Shown: positions 24,164-33,582, counted from the first letter of the stretch. The stretch: DNA of 64,000 nucleotides from an uncultured Faecalibacterium sp. (GCA_934524985.1 CAKSYT010000003.1:62001-126000); one strand, 5' to 3'. Notes: generated by a model not told the origin, from the letters alone. Program-made: numbers and translations.

Positions 24164-24616
24164 ATGACAAAACTGACCATGGAAGAAAAGCAGGAGCTGA
24201 TCCGCATGGCACTGGCCGCGCGGGAAAAGGCCTATGTGCCTTACAGCGATTTTATGGTGGGCGCTGCGCTGCGCGCTGCGGACGGCCGCATTTTTACCGG
24301 CTGCAACGTGGAGAACGCCGCCTTTACCCCCACCAGCTGCGCCGAGCGCACCGCCCTGTTCAAGGCGGTGGCCGAGGGTGTGACCGCGTTTACCGATATC
24401 GCCGTGGTGGGCAGCCGCCGGGGCGAAGTGAACCGGCAGATCACCTCGCCCTGCGGGGTGTGCCGTCAGGCACTGTTCGAGTTCGGCGGGCCGGAGCTGA
24501 ACGTCATTATGGCAAAGAGCCCGGAGGATTTTATTGAGCGCAGCATGGACGAGCTGCTGCCCTTCGGCTTTGGCCCCTCCAACGTGGCGGGCAACAGCGC
24601 CGTGGAAGGGGAGTAA
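24164..24616 (+). CDS. cdd: Cytidine deaminase
   Basis: 150 residues, tetramer type. It deaminates cytidine and deoxycytidine to uridine forms. The zinc site is visible: CNVENAAFTPTSCAERTALF (CAE variant of the first motif) and SPCGVCRQALFEF (two more cysteines). The substrate part VPYSDFMVGAAL is conserved. Strong AGGAGGG precedes the ATG at 24164. The C-terminus is a little longer than in the Bacillus enzyme (a tail FGPSNVAGNSAVEGE). It lies just before a BMP-type nucleoside importer, consistent with nucleoside salvage. Confidence 0.93.
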   Translation: MTKLTMEEKQELIRMALAAREKAYVPYSDFMVGAALRAADGRIFTGCNVENAAFTPTSCAERTALFKAVAEGVTAFTDIAVVGSRRGEVNRQITSPCGVCRQALFEFGGPELNVIMAKSPEDFIERSMDELLPFGFGPSNVAGNSAVEGE

Positions 24617-24723
24617 GTGTTCTTCTTTGAAAAACAGCGCAAGCAGGGACAAATCGGTTAAAAAGAATTACTTTTTCTCAAATTATACAAAGGATTTGTA
24701 AAGAATTTGTAATCGGAAATTGC

Positions 24724-24752
24724 TTGCATCTGTCACATCCACCCGCTATACT
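24724..24752 (+). promoter_or_regulatory. Promoter of the BMP lipoprotein gene
   Basis: TTGCAT, a 17-bp spacer and TATACT. The leader is about 65 nt, with AAAAGGAGAG as ribosome site. Confidence 0.7.
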
Positions 24753-24826
24753 TGAGCCAGTAAATGTGCCAGAGCGCACATTTCATTCATTTGACGCAAT
24801 TTTTTAAAATAAAAGGAGAGTTTCTT

Positions 24827-26008
24827 ATGAAGATTTCTCGTCGTAACTTTCTGGCTGTGGCCGGTGCTGCTGCCGCTGCCGCTGCTCTGACCGCCTGCGG
24901 CGGTTCTTCCGCTTCTTCCACCAGCACTGCTTCTTCCGCAGCTGCCAGCTCTGCCGCCGCTTCCGGCGCAGCAGACGGCGCTGAGAAGATCGCCAAGGTC
25001 GCTCTGACCTGCGATACCGGCACGATCGATGATGAGAGCTTCAACCAGGCTTGCTGGACTGCTGTCTCCGGCTACATGGGCGACAACTGTCAGTACTACA
25101 TCCCCGATTCCGATGCTTCCGATGAGGACCGTGAGACCATGATCCGTCAGGCTGTCAACGATGGCGCTGACGTTATCGTCTGCGTGGGCTACCTGTACGG
25201 TGCATCTCTGGCATGGGCTGCTGAGCAGTACCCCGACATCAAGTTCATCGCTATCGATGTGACCCAGTTCGATATCGGCACCGACAGCATCCCCGCCAAC
25301 TGCTACTGCATCACCTTCAAGGAGGAGCAGGCAGGTTATCTGGCAGGCTACGCCGTTGTTAAGGACGGCTACACCAAGCTGGGCTTCCTGGGCGGCATGG
25401 CTGTGCCCGCTGTTATCCGTTACGGCTACGGCTATGTGCAGGGCGCTGACGCTGCTGCAAAGGAGCTGGGCACCAACATCGACATCAACTACTTCTACGG
25501 CGGCCAGTTCTACGGCGATGCCAACATCACCTCCCGTATGGAGGGCTGGTATGCCAACGGCACCCAGATCGTCTTTGCCTGCGGCGGCGGCATCTACACC
25601 TCCGCTGTCGAGGCTGCTCTGAAGAACAACGGCTACGTTGTTGGCGTTGACGTTGACCAGAACTACATCGGTGTGAACGGCGTGGCAAAGGACGGCTACG
25701 CATACAACCCGTTCGTCACCTCCGCTATGAAGGGTCTGTCTGAGTCTGTCAGCACCGCTCTGGGCGACATCGAGGCAGGCGAGTGGAGCGAGATCGCTGC
25801 CACCAACGGTAACTTCGGTCTGGAGGACGGCGACTACGTCGGTCTGCCCACTGCTGATGACAGCTGGAACTTCAAGACCTTCACCAAGGACGAGTACGAG
25901 ACCCTGAAGACCAAGATCGCTTCCGGCGAGCTCGTTGTGGACAACAGCTCCGACGACGCTACCAAGCCCACCGTCAGCGAGTTCACCAAGGTCAACTACA
26001 TCCAGTAA
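24827..26008 (+). CDS. BMP-family nucleoside-binding lipoprotein
   Basis: 393 residues, the substrate-binding part of the ABC importer encoded downstream. The signal MKISRRNFLAVAGAAAAAAA ends in a lipobox (LTACGG), so it should be lipid-anchored on the outer face. SRRNFL resembles a twin-arginine motif. After a Ser/Ala linker comes the PnrA-like periplasmic-binding fold (DTGTIDDESFNQACWTA, GVDVDQNYIGVNGV). Members of this family bind purine nucleosides or related ligands. Codons are strongly biased (GTT, GCT, TCC, AAG), as expected for an abundant receptor. A terminator follows, with the ABC genes from their own promoter. Confidence 0.9.
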   Translation: MKISRRNFLAVAGAAAAAAALTACGGSSASSTSTASSAAASSAAASGAADGAEKIAKVALTCDTGTIDDESFNQACWTAVSGYMGDNCQYYIPDSDASDEDRETMIRQAVNDGADVIVCVGYLYGASLAWAAEQYPDIKFIAIDVTQFDIGTDSIPANCYCITFKEEQAGYLAGYAVVKDGYTKLGFLGGMAVPAVIRYGYGYVQGADAAAKELGTNIDINYFYGGQFYGDANITSRMEGWYANGTQIVFACGGGIYTSAVEAALKNNGYVVGVDVDQNYIGVNGVAKDGYAYNPFVTSAMKGLSESVSTALGDIEAGEWSEIAATNGNFGLEDGDYVGLPTADDSWNFKTFTKDEYETLKTKIASGELVVDNSSDDATKPTVSEFTKVNYIQ

Positions 26009-26034
26009 TCGCTTTCCCGGAATTACTCCCGTGA

Positions 26035-26077
26035 TAGGGGCGGGGTGCTCATGCAGGGGCACCCCGCCCTTTTTGTA
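26035..26077 (+). terminator. Terminator after the BMP lipoprotein gene
   Basis: AGGGGCGGGGTGC...GCACCCCGCCCT followed by T4. Partial read-through could couple the abundant lipoprotein to lower amounts of the transporter. Confidence 0.85.
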
Positions 26078-26168
26078 TGCCTGTGCCGGAGAAATGGGCA
26101 GGAAATCGTGCAGATCTTACAAAAGTATTACTTTTGCTTGTGCTTTTTGACAAAAAATCAAAAAGCCG

Positions 26169-26197
26169 TGTGCAAACCGCAAAAAATCAGGTATAAT
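26169..26197 (+). promoter_or_regulatory. Promoter of the nucleoside ABC importer genes
   Basis: A perfect TATAAT at 26192-26197 with a weak -35 (TGTGCA) 17 bp before. An AT-rich stretch with TTTTTGACAAAAAATC lies upstream. Confidence 0.45.
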
Positions 26198-26249
26198 GGT
26201 TTACAGAATAGAAAAGGTGTCGTTACGGCACGAAAGGAGAGTGAGCAGA

Positions 26250-27788
26250 TTGGCAGAGGATTATGTGATCGAGATGCTCCACATTACCAAGGAATTCCCC
26301 GGTATCAAGGCAAACGATGATATCACCCTGCAGCTGCGCAAGGGCGAGGTACACGCCCTTCTGGGCGAGAACGGTGCGGGCAAAAGTACGCTGATGAGCG
26401 TGCTGTTCGGCCTGTATCAGCCGGAACAGGGCAAGATCCTGAAAAACGGCAAGGAGGTCGCCATCCGCAACCCCAACGATGCCAACGCACTGGGCATCGG
26501 CATGGTGCACCAGCACTTCAAGCTGGTGGAATGCTTCAGCGTGCTGGACAACATCATTCTGGGCGTGGAGCCCAACAAGATGGGCTTTTTGCAGAAGGCC
26601 GAGGCACGCAAAAAGGTGATGGCGCTGAGCGAAAAGTACGGCCTGCGGGTGGACCCGGACGCCCTGATCAGCGATATCTCAGTCGGTATGCAGCAGCGCG
26701 TGGAGATTTTGAAGATGCTGTACCGCGACAACGAGATCCTGATCTTTGACGAGCCCACCGCTGTGCTGACCCCGCAGGAGATCGACGAACTGATGGAGAT
26801 CATGCGCGGGTTCAAGAAGGAGGGCAAGTCCATCCTGTTCATCACCCATAAGCTCAACGAGATCATGGCTGTGGCCGACCGCTGCACCGTGCTGCGCAAG
26901 GGCAAGTATATGGGTACGGTGGATATCAAGGGCACTACCAAGGAAGAGCTTTCCCGCCGCATGGTGGGCCGTGACGTGCAGCTGCAGGTGGAAAAGCAGC
27001 CTGCGCACCCCGGCGAGACCGTGCTGGACGTGGAGAACGTTACCATCCATAACGACCAGCGCAAGAAGGACGTGGTAAAGGATGTGTCCTTCAAGGTGCA
27101 CGCCGGCGAGATCGTCTGTCTGGCGGGCATCGAGGGCAACGGTCAGACCGAGTTTATCTACGGCCTGACCGGCCTGAGCAAGCTGTCTGGCGGCAAGCTT
27201 ACGCTGGACGGCAAGGACATCACCCACGAGAGTATCCGCCAGCGCTCCAAGGATGGCATGGGCCACATCCCGGAGGACCGCCACAAGCACGGTCTGGTGC
27301 TGGATTTCAGTCTGGAAAACAATATCGTGCTGCAGCGTTACTGGCAGCCGGAGTTCCAGAAGGGCGGCTTTATCCGTGCCGATAAGGTGCGCGAATATTC
27401 CGACCGGCTGATCGAGCAGTACGACGTGCGCAGCGGTCAGGGCAGTGTGACCACCGTGCGCAGTATGTCCGGCGGCAACCAGCAGAAGGCAATCATTGCC
27501 CGCGAGATCGACCGCGACCCCAAGCTGCTGGTGGCAGTGCAGCCCACCCGTGGTCTGGACGTGGGTGCCATTGAGTACATCCACCGCCAGATCGTAGCCG
27601 AGCGCGATAAGGGCAAGGCCGTGCTGCTGGTCAGCCTTGAACTGGACGAGGTGATGAACCTTTCTGACCGCATCCTTGTAATGTACGAGGGCGAGATCGT
27701 GGGCGAGTTTGACCCCAAGACCACCACCGTGCAGGAGCTGGGTCTGTATATGGCAGGCGCCCGCAAGCAGGGAAAGGAGGAGCAGTAA
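26250..27788 (+). CDS. Nucleoside ABC importer, fused ATP-binding protein
   Basis: 512 residues with two ATPase halves, the layout of NupA/RbsA-type importers. Half 1: Walker [10 protein letters not shown], signature [10 protein letters not shown], Walker [12 protein letters not shown]. Half 2: degenerate Walker [11 protein letters not shown], signature SGGNQQKAI, and Walker [13 protein letters not shown] in which the catalytic glutamate is replaced by glutamine. One active and one degenerate site is normal here. Translation probably begins at the TTG at 26250, 10 nt after GAAAGGAG; a GTG lies five codons in. The permease gene follows after 3 nt. Confidence 0.92.
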   Translation: MAEDYVIEMLHITKEFPGIKANDDITLQLRKGEVHALLGENGAGKSTLMSVLFGLYQPEQGKILKNGKEVAIRNPNDANALGIGMVHQHFKLVECFSVLDNIILGVEPNKMGFLQKAEARKKVMALSEKYGLRVDPDALISDISVGMQQRVEILKMLYRDNEILIFDEPTAVLTPQEIDELMEIMRGFKKEGKSILFITHKLNEIMAVADRCTVLRKGKYMGTVDIKGTTKEELSRRMVGRDVQLQVEKQPAHPGETVLDVENVTIHNDQRKKDVVKDVSFKVHAGEIVCLAGIEGNGQTEFIYGLTGLSKLSGGKLTLDGKDITHESIRQRSKDGMGHIPEDRHKHGLVLDFSLENNIVLQRYWQPEFQKGGFIRADKVREYSDRLIEQYDVRSGQGSVTTVRSMSGGNQQKAIIAREIDRDPKLLVAVQPTRGLDVGAIEYIHRQIVAERDKGKAVLLVSLELDEVMNLSDRILVMYEGEIVGEFDPKTTTVQELGLYMAGARKQGKEEQ

Positions 27789-27791
27789 CAC

Positions 27792-28961
27792 ATGAATAAG
27801 AAAAAACTTTCCCGCAGCGGCAGCCTGCAAAGCTCTGTTACCAGCGTGCTGGCTGCACTGCTGTGCATCCTGATCGGTTTGCTGGTGGGCTTTCTGGTGC
27901 TGGTAGCCATCAACCCCGCACACGCATGGGGCGATGGTTTTGTGCGCATCATCAAGGGCGGCTTCCACGATGCCCCCTACGGCGTGGGCAAGGAACTGGC
28001 CAATGCCGCACCCCTGATCATGACCGGTCTGTCCGTGGCCTTTGCCTTCAAGACCGGCCTGTTCAACATCGGTGCAGCCGGTCAGTACACGCTGGGCGCT
28101 TACGGCGCGCTGTACTGCGCCATCATGCTCAAGCTGCCCTGGTTCGTCTGCCTGCTGGCTGCCGCAGTGCTGGGCGGCCTGTGGGGCGCGATCCCCGGCT
28201 TCTTTAAGGCATACTTCAACATCAACGAGGTCATTACCTCCATCATGTTCAACTGGATCGGCCTGTATCTGGTAAATGAACTCATCTACCAGAACGGCAC
28301 CGGCCCTATGTACGACGTGCGCAACACCCGTACTTTGAACCTGAGCAAGAACGCCGATTTTGCCCAGTCCCTGATCCCGGACTTCGGCCTGAACAAGCTG
28401 TTCCAGACCAACAGCACCACCATTGCCATCTTCCTGGCGGCAGCGGTGGCTGTGCTGATCTGGGTGGTGCTGAACAAGACCACCTTCGGCTACGAGCTCA
28501 AGGCCGTTGGCCTGAACAAGAATGCCGCCCGTTATGCCGGTATCAACGAGAAGAAGAACATCATCCTCTCCATGGCCATTGCCGGTGCGCTGGCAGGCTT
28601 CGGCGCAGGCCTGTTCTATCTGTCCAATGTGTCCCAGTGGAATCCGCTGAACTCCACCAGCCTACCGGGCATGGGCTTCAATGGCATCTCGGTGGCACTG
28701 CTGGCCAGTTCCAACCCCATCGGCACCGTGTTCTCTGCACTGTTCATCTCCCACATCTCGGTCGGCGGTTCCTTCCTGTCTACCAAGTATTACCCCACTG
28801 AGATCTCGGATCTGATCAGCGGCATCATCATCTACCTGTGCGCATTCTCCATGCTGTTCCGGGGCAAGATCCAGAGCCTGCTGTTCAGGAACGCCGAAAA
28901 GACCAACGTGAACGCAGAGCCTGCGCCTGCCGCAGAAAAGACCAAAAAGGAGGGCAAGTAA
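27792..28961 (+). CDS. Nucleoside ABC importer permease (NupB/YufP type)
   Basis: 389 residues, integral membrane, BPD_transp_2 family, with about eight to ten helices. The conserved block [27 protein letters not shown] and, later, [20 protein letters not shown] are typical of the PnrBCDE/Nup family. A cytoplasmic tail rich in Lys/Glu/Ala closes the protein. GGAGGAGCAG within the end of the ATPase gene serves as ribosome site. It pairs with the next permease. Confidence 0.92.
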   Translation: MNKKKLSRSGSLQSSVTSVLAALLCILIGLLVGFLVLVAINPAHAWGDGFVRIIKGGFHDAPYGVGKELANAAPLIMTGLSVAFAFKTGLFNIGAAGQYTLGAYGALYCAIMLKLPWFVCLLAAAVLGGLWGAIPGFFKAYFNINEVITSIMFNWIGLYLVNELIYQNGTGPMYDVRNTRTLNLSKNADFAQSLIPDFGLNKLFQTNSTTIAIFLAAAVAVLIWVVLNKTTFGYELKAVGLNKNAARYAGINEKKNIILSMAIAGALAGFGAGLFYLSNVSQWNPLNSTSLPGMGFNGISVALLASSNPIGTVFSALFISHISVGGSFLSTKYYPTEISDLISGIIIYLCAFSMLFRGKIQSLLFRNAEKTNVNAEPAPAAEKTKKEGK

Positions 28962-28962
28962 T

Positions 28963-29880
28963 ATGCTGCTTCTGATCAAATATACCCTGCTGTACGGCAT
29001 CGTGCTGATGCTGGTGGCACTGGGCGGTATGTTCAGCGAACATTCCGGCATCATCAACATTGCGCTGGAGGGCATCATGGTCATCGGCGGTGTGGCCGGT
29101 GTGCTTACCCTGACCATGCTGCCTGCAAGCCTGTCGCCCTTCCTTGTGGTGCTCATCTCCATTCTGGTGGCGGCACTGGCGGGTGTGGTTTACAGTTTGC
29201 TGCTGGCCTTTGCCTCCATCAACCTGAAGGCAGACCAGACCATCGGCGGCACGGCACTGAACCTGCTGGCTACCGCCATTGCCGTGGTCATCTCCAAGTA
29301 CTTCAGCGAGAGCGGCAGTGCCAAGCTGAACTACTCCAACAAGCCTTTCCTGTTCAGCATCGGCGGGCTGGAGCTCAGCGTGTTCGTGCCGCTGGGGCTG
29401 ATCTTGCTGGTGGTCAGCTACATTGTGCTGTACAAGACCCGCTTCGGTCTGCGTCTGCGTGCCTGCGGCGAGCATCCGCAGGCTGCGGACTCGGTGGGCA
29501 TCAATGTCTACAAGATGCGCTACGCCGGTGTCATTCTTTCCGGTGCGCTGGGCGCGATCGGCGGTCTGGCGTATATCGTGCCCCCGGTGCAGACCTGGAA
29601 CTTTGAAGTCGGCGTGGCCGGTGCAGGCTTTCTGGCACTGGCAGTTATGATCTTTGGTCAGTGGAAACCCTTCCACATCTTTGGCGCGGCCATGTTCTTT
29701 GCCGTGTTCAAGAGCCTTGCCAACATCGCAGACTCCACTTTCCTCGCACAGCTGCACTGGTCCAGCAACATCTATAATATGATGCCCTTCGTGGCCTCCA
29801 TGGTCATTCTGGCCTTTACTTCCAAGAACAGCATGGCACCCAAGGCCGAGGGTATCCCCTACGATAAGGGCTCCCGTTGA
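28963..29880 (+). CDS. Nucleoside ABC importer permease (NupC/YufQ type)
   Basis: 305 residues, second permease of the importer, BPD_transp_2 family. Recognisable parts are GGMFSEHSGIINIALEGIMV near the N-terminus, ASINLKADQTIGGTALNLL in the middle and RFGLRLRACGEHPQAADSVGIN. The start lies one base beyond the previous stop (TAATATG) after AAAGGAGGGC, so the genes are translationally close. A strong terminator ends the unit. Confidence 0.92.
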   Translation: MLLLIKYTLLYGIVLMLVALGGMFSEHSGIINIALEGIMVIGGVAGVLTLTMLPASLSPFLVVLISILVAALAGVVYSLLLAFASINLKADQTIGGTALNLLATAIAVVISKYFSESGSAKLNYSNKPFLFSIGGLELSVFVPLGLILLVVSYIVLYKTRFGLRLRACGEHPQAADSVGINVYKMRYAGVILSGALGAIGGLAYIVPPVQTWNFEVGVAGAGFLALAVMIFGQWKPFHIFGAAMFFAVFKSLANIADSTFLAQLHWSSNIYNMMPFVASMVILAFTSKNSMAPKAEGIPYDKGSR

Positions 29881-29906
29881 GCGCATTCGCTAAAAATCCG
29901 TAAAAT

Positions 29907-29950
29907 GAAGGCATCCGCAGTCATCAATGTGCTGCGGATGCCTTTTTTGT
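29907..29950 (+). terminator. Terminator of the nucleoside importer operon
   Basis: AAGGCATCCGCAG...CTGCGGATGCCTT, a 13-bp stem, followed by TTTTTG. Confidence 0.9.
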
Positions 29951-30006
29951 ACGGGAGATGGCACATTTTATCCATCTGTTTACCGGCAGAAAATGGCATT
30001 TTCGGC

Positions 30007-30035
30007 TTGTAATATACAACAAGATGTGCTATCAT
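30007..30035 (+). promoter_or_regulatory. Promoter of the polysaccharide control genes
   Basis: TTGTAA, a 17-bp spacer and TATCAT. A leader of about 75 nt precedes the Wzz gene. Confidence 0.65.
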
Positions 30036-30116
30036 TATAAAACGAATGTGTATCTATAGGAACCCGGTGTACATTTCTTGCACTGCGGAAAAACAAGAAA
30101 GGTGAGTTTCTCTATT

Positions 30117-30827
30117 ATGGACGAAAAAACAACTATGGGGCAGTCTCTCCGCAGCATGGAGGACGAAGAGACCATTGATCTGATGGAACTGGCGCGCCTG
30201 CTGTGGGCGCATATTGTGCAGATCGTGGCAGCAGCTGTTGCGGCAGCGCTGATCTGCCTGCTGGTGTGTATGTTTGCGCTTACACCCAAGTATCAGGCTT
30301 CCATCAACATGATCGTGAACACCCGGCAGGACACCACCACTACCTTCACCAGTGATAACTTCAACTCGGCCAAGAACCTGATCAGTACCTATGCGGTCAT
30401 TATCAAGGGTAACACTGTGCTGAACGAGGTGATCGACACGCTGGATCTGGACATGACCTATGGCGATCTGTACGACATGGTGGAGGTTTCCGATGTGGAC
30501 TCTACCCAGATCATGAAGATCACGGTCACGGATACCGATGCAAAGCGTGCGGGCGAGATCGTGGAGACCATTGCGGACATCGTGCCTGACGTGCTGGTGG
30601 AAAAGGTGGAAGCCGGTTCCTGCAAGACGGTAAGCGATGTAGCCATCAACCCCAACAAGGTGTTCCCCCAGACCAAAAAGTACGTTGTGATGGCTGGTCT
30701 GCTGGGCGCTGTTCTGGTGTGCGGCGTTCTGGTGCTGGCACATCTGCTGCACGATACCATTGTGGATGACGAAGATGTTCAGAAGAAGCTCGGCCTGCCC
30801 GTGCTGGGCCTGATCCCGGAGGTGTAA
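30117..30827 (+). CDS. Wzz/CapA-type polysaccharide co-polymerase (BY-kinase activator)
   Basis: 236 residues with two membrane helices (about 29-50 and 194-216) flanking an extracytoplasmic Wzz domain (YQASINMIVNTRQD...). The N-terminal MELARLLWAHIVQI and the C-terminal cytoplasmic tail (VDDEDVQKKLGLPVLGLIPEV) are typical of CapA/EpsA adaptors that switch on the separate tyrosine kinase. ATG at 30117 follows AGAAAGGTGAG. The kinase gene starts 4 nt later. It should control polymer length or export of a surface polysaccharide whose synthesis genes are not in this window. Confidence 0.88.
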   Translation: MDEKTTMGQSLRSMEDEETIDLMELARLLWAHIVQIVAAAVAAALICLLVCMFALTPKYQASINMIVNTRQDTTTTFTSDNFNSAKNLISTYAVIIKGNTVLNEVIDTLDLDMTYGDLYDMVEVSDVDSTQIMKITVTDTDAKRAGEIVETIADIVPDVLVEKVEAGSCKTVSDVAINPNKVFPQTKKYVVMAGLLGAVLVCGVLVLAHLLHDTIVDDEDVQKKLGLPVLGLIPEV

Positions 30828-30831
30828 GACG

Positions 30832-31596
30832 ATGTGGAATCTGTTTGGTAAAAAGAAGAAAGAAAGCGAGCACCGCACCCTGCAGCTGATCACCGATAAA
30901 AAGATGCCTTTTGGCTATGTGGAGGCCTACAAGTCTCTGCGTACCAATCTGGACTTTATGGCAGGCTCCATGGACGTGCACACGCTGGTGGTTACCAGTA
31001 CCGTGCCGGAAGAGTCCAAGAGCAACGTGGCAGTCAATCTGGCAATGACGCTGGCCGAAAGCGGTAAAAAGGTAGCTCTGGTGGACTGCGACCTGCGCAA
31101 GCCGGTGCTGCACCGCTACCTGAAGGCTGGTCACAACGTAAAGGGCGTTTCCAATGTGCTGTCCAACCAGTGCACGCTGGACGAGGCTTTGCAGGAACTG
31201 AAGGAAATGAACCTGACCTTCCTGCCCGCAGGCACCCCGCCGCCGAACCCCTCCGAGATGCTGAGCCAGCCGCAGATGCAGGCTATGGTGGATACTCTGC
31301 GCCAGAAGTTTGATTTTGTCATCGTTGACGCACCCCCGGTGTCTGTGGTCACCGATGCAGCCGTCATCGGCCGCTATGTGGACGGCGCCATCTTTGCAGT
31401 GCGTTCCGACTACGCCCCCGCCGATGCGGTGCGCGGCGCAGTGAAAAAGCTGCAGGATGCCGGTGTCCGGGTGCTGGGCAGCGTGCTGACCCGCTACGAC
31501 ATGAAGAAGGCACTCAAGGGTTCCAGCTACGCATACAGCTATGCCTACAATTACAACTATGCCTACGGCAAGCAGGATGCCACTGCCGGTAAATAA
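30832..31596 (+). CDS. BY-kinase (CapB/EpsB-type tyrosine autokinase)
   Basis: 254 residues. A P-loop tyrosine kinase that phosphorylates its own C-terminal tyrosine cluster. The cluster is obvious (SYAYSYAYNYNYAYG, seven tyrosines). Walker A' is VALVDCDLRKP and Walker B VIVDAPP. The Walker A reads TSTVPEESKSN, so the usual glycine before the lysine is a serine (ESKS instead of EGKS or GGKT). The lysine and following serine remain. Operon with the Wzz activator before and the phosphatase after. Confidence 0.88.
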   Translation: MWNLFGKKKKESEHRTLQLITDKKMPFGYVEAYKSLRTNLDFMAGSMDVHTLVVTSTVPEESKSNVAVNLAMTLAESGKKVALVDCDLRKPVLHRYLKAGHNVKGVSNVLSNQCTLDEALQELKEMNLTFLPAGTPPPNPSEMLSQPQMQAMVDTLRQKFDFVIVDAPPVSVVTDAAVIGRYVDGAIFAVRSDYAPADAVRGAVKKLQDAGVRVLGSVLTRYDMKKALKGSSYAYSYAYNYNYAYGKQDATAGK

Positions 31597-31611
31597 TAAG
31601 GAAGCATTGTT

Positions 31612-32364
31612 ATGACCGATCTGCATTGTCACATTCTGCCCGGCATGGATGACGGCGCAAAGGATACGGCGGTTTCGCTGGAACTGCTGCGCAGGGAATA
31701 CGAGGACGGTGTGCGGAATATCGCGTTCACCAGCCACTTCAACAGCGAGCGCACCACGGTAGAAGCTTTTACAGCAAAGCGGCAGGCTGCTTTTGAACAG
31801 CTGACTGCCGCGCTGGAAGGGCAGCCCATGCAGTTTGATTTCAAGCTGGGGTCAGAGGTGTTCTTCTCGCCCGGTCTGTGCGAGCTGGACACCCGGGCGC
31901 TGTGTATGGGGGATACCGCCTATCTGCTGCTGGAGTTTCCCACCACCCACAAGCCGCATTTTATCCGGCAGACCCTGTACAATCTGCAGCAACAGGGCAT
32001 CGTGCCGCTGATCGCGCATATCGAGCGTTACCCTTATGTGCTGGAGGATCCCACCCTGTTGTACGACTGGGTAGCTGCCGGTGCCTATGCGCAGATCAAC
32101 GTGGGTGCACTGCTGGAACCCAAGCTTTGCAAAAAGCTTTGTAAGTTCATCCAGTGGGGACTGGTCCACGTCATCTCCACCGATACCCATTCCCCGGACA
32201 AGCGCCCGCCCCGCATGGCACAGGGAGTGCAGCAGCTGGAAAAGCTGCTGGGTAAGGAAACTGCCGCCCGCATCGTGCGCAACGGCGATGAGCTGTTCCA
32301 CGATCAGGAGCTGGACGCTGCGACTCTGCATCAGCCCAAAAAGTTTTTGGGCATGTGGGTCTAA
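31612..32364 (+). CDS. CpsB/YwqE-type PHP-fold tyrosine phosphatase
   Basis: 250 residues of the manganese-dependent PHP family that dephosphorylates the BY-kinase. Metal ligands are seen in TDLHCHILPGMDDGAKD, FTSHF, and the C-terminal HVISTDTHSPDKRPP. AAGGAAG precedes the ATG and the gap to the kinase gene is 15 nt. Kinase, activator and phosphatase together form the standard switch for capsule or exopolysaccharide production. Confidence 0.9.
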   Translation: MTDLHCHILPGMDDGAKDTAVSLELLRREYEDGVRNIAFTSHFNSERTTVEAFTAKRQAAFEQLTAALEGQPMQFDFKLGSEVFFSPGLCELDTRALCMGDTAYLLLEFPTTHKPHFIRQTLYNLQQQGIVPLIAHIERYPYVLEDPTLLYDWVAAGAYAQINVGALLEPKLCKKLCKFIQWGLVHVISTDTHSPDKRPPRMAQGVQQLEKLLGKETAARIVRNGDELFHDQELDAATLHQPKKFLGMWV

Positions 32365-32383
32365 TCCTAAAGTAAGGAGAAAA

Positions 32384-32416
32384 CTGCCCGGGCGGAGGTG
32401 TACTCTGCCCGGGCAG
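32384..32416 (+). promoter_or_regulatory. Perfect hairpin covering the ribosome site region of the next gene
   Basis: CTGCCCGGGC (32384-32393) and GCCCGGGCAG (32407-32416) form a perfect 10-bp stem; the loop holds GGAGGTG, the only good ribosome site before the gene at 32428. ATTTT follows. It could act as a weak terminator or limit translation of the downstream gene. Confidence 0.6.
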
Positions 32417-32427
32417 CGGATTTTGGT

Positions 32428-33237
32428 ATGAAGAAAAATAAGGTCCTGAAAATCGTAATGATCGTGCTGGGCGCGCTGGTGATTCTGCTGGCAGCAGCAG
32501 CCCTTGGGGTGCTGTTCTATCTCCGCGGTATGGCAGCCGGTATTCCCGAAACGTTGCCGGATGCCCCGGCGGACAGCACAGAGCTCACCCTGACGGATGA
32601 GGATCTGGATAAGCTGCTCAGCGGCGATGTCACGCTTGGGGAGCTGACCGGCGAAACTGCCGCGTCCAGCGGCGGGGAACAGGAAGCATCGGCAAGTGTT
32701 CCGCAGGAGGGAGCGGACGCGGTATCTGCTCCGGCAGGTTCTACTGCCTCCTCGGCGAGTTCTGCCTCCCGGACAGAGAGCAACAGTACTGCTTCCTCCG
32801 GCAAGCAGGAGAGCACCACTGGCACATCCAGCTCTGGCGCGGCATCCACAACTGAAAAACCGGCGTCCTCGTCCGGCAAACAGGAGGCTGGCTACGAGGC
32901 CGAGGTCAAGGCACTGCTGAAACAGCTGTACAGCGTCAAGGCGCGTGCCGAGGCAGAACTGAACAGCTGCATTGCCGGGGCAAAGGCGGAGTTCAAATCG
33001 CTGCCGGAGTCTCAGCAGACACAGGCGCGCAAGATCTCCATTGTGCTGGCAAGAAGCGGCAGACTGTATGCGATGCAGGCATCTTATGATAAGGAAGTGG
33101 CGAGCATTGTTAACCAGATGCGCGCCATTCTCACCGCCAACGGTCAAAGCACCGCACTGGCCGATCAGGCCATGGCCTCCTATAAGGCACAAAAGAGCGC
33201 CATGTACGCCCAGCTGACCGCAAAGCTGTACTCCTGA
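32428..33237 (+). CDS. Membrane-anchored extracytoplasmic protein of unknown function
   Basis: 269 residues. A basic start (KKNKVLKIV) leads into one transmembrane helix (about 6-29). An outer region follows: an acidic part (SGDVTLGELTGETAAS), a Ser/Thr/Ala-rich linker of about 100 residues resembling a wall-spanning tether, and a helical C-terminal domain of about 115 residues (YEAEVKALLKQLYSVKARAEAELNS...). No enzyme motif is visible and I do not recognise the family. It lies 63 nt after the phosphatase gene in the polysaccharide control operon. The start is uncertain: ATG at 32428 lacks a close ribosome site, and a GTG at 32398 lies inside the hairpin loop. Confidence 0.7.
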   Translation: MKKNKVLKIVMIVLGALVILLAAAALGVLFYLRGMAAGIPETLPDAPADSTELTLTDEDLDKLLSGDVTLGELTGETAASSGGEQEASASVPQEGADAVSAPAGSTASSASSASRTESNSTASSGKQESTTGTSSSGAASTTEKPASSSGKQEAGYEAEVKALLKQLYSVKARAEAELNSCIAGAKAEFKSLPESQQTQARKISIVLARSGRLYAMQASYDKEVASIVNQMRAILTANGQSTALADQAMASYKAQKSAMYAQLTAKLYS

Positions 33238-33252
33238 CCCGCAAAACGACCT

Positions 33253-33325
33253 ATGACCACCCGCAGCACATCTCCCGGGCACCGACCGTGCCGGAGAAGG
33301 GGACTGCGGGTGGTCTTTTTTGCCA
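33253..33325 (+). terminator. Terminator of the polysaccharide control operon
   Basis: Outer stem GACCACCCGCAG / CTGCGGGTGGTC with an inner hairpin (ccgggcac/gtgccgg), followed by T6. The stretch 33326-33553 after it shows no gene I can support. Confidence 0.85.
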
Positions 33326-33553
33326 AGTTTCCAGCAATATGGAGAAAAATACCGGTGACATGGATAGATGGCTCTGGGGGAGAGACACTGTCTTTTGCGC
33401 TTAGCAGAGCTGAACAGACTGCGCGCGTCCCGGAGCAGCTGCCCAAAAGACCGGAAAAGTAGCACTTTTACCTACAAATATACAGGAAAATTGTATAAAG
33501 TATAAGAATTCACTCATGCTTTGCTAAAATGAAGTGAATTATTTTCATGTGAA

Positions 33554-33582
33554 TTGACAAAATTCGTGGTACTCTCTATAAT
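33554..33582 (+). promoter_or_regulatory. Consensus promoter of the opp operon
   Basis: Perfect TTGACA, 17-bp spacer, perfect TATAAT. A leader of about 190 nt follows. Confidence 0.85.

Noticed and set aside
33253..33462. A 69-codon ORF after the unknown wall protein gene
   Set aside because: It begins inside the operon terminator, has no ribosome site and an arginine/proline-rich random-looking product.
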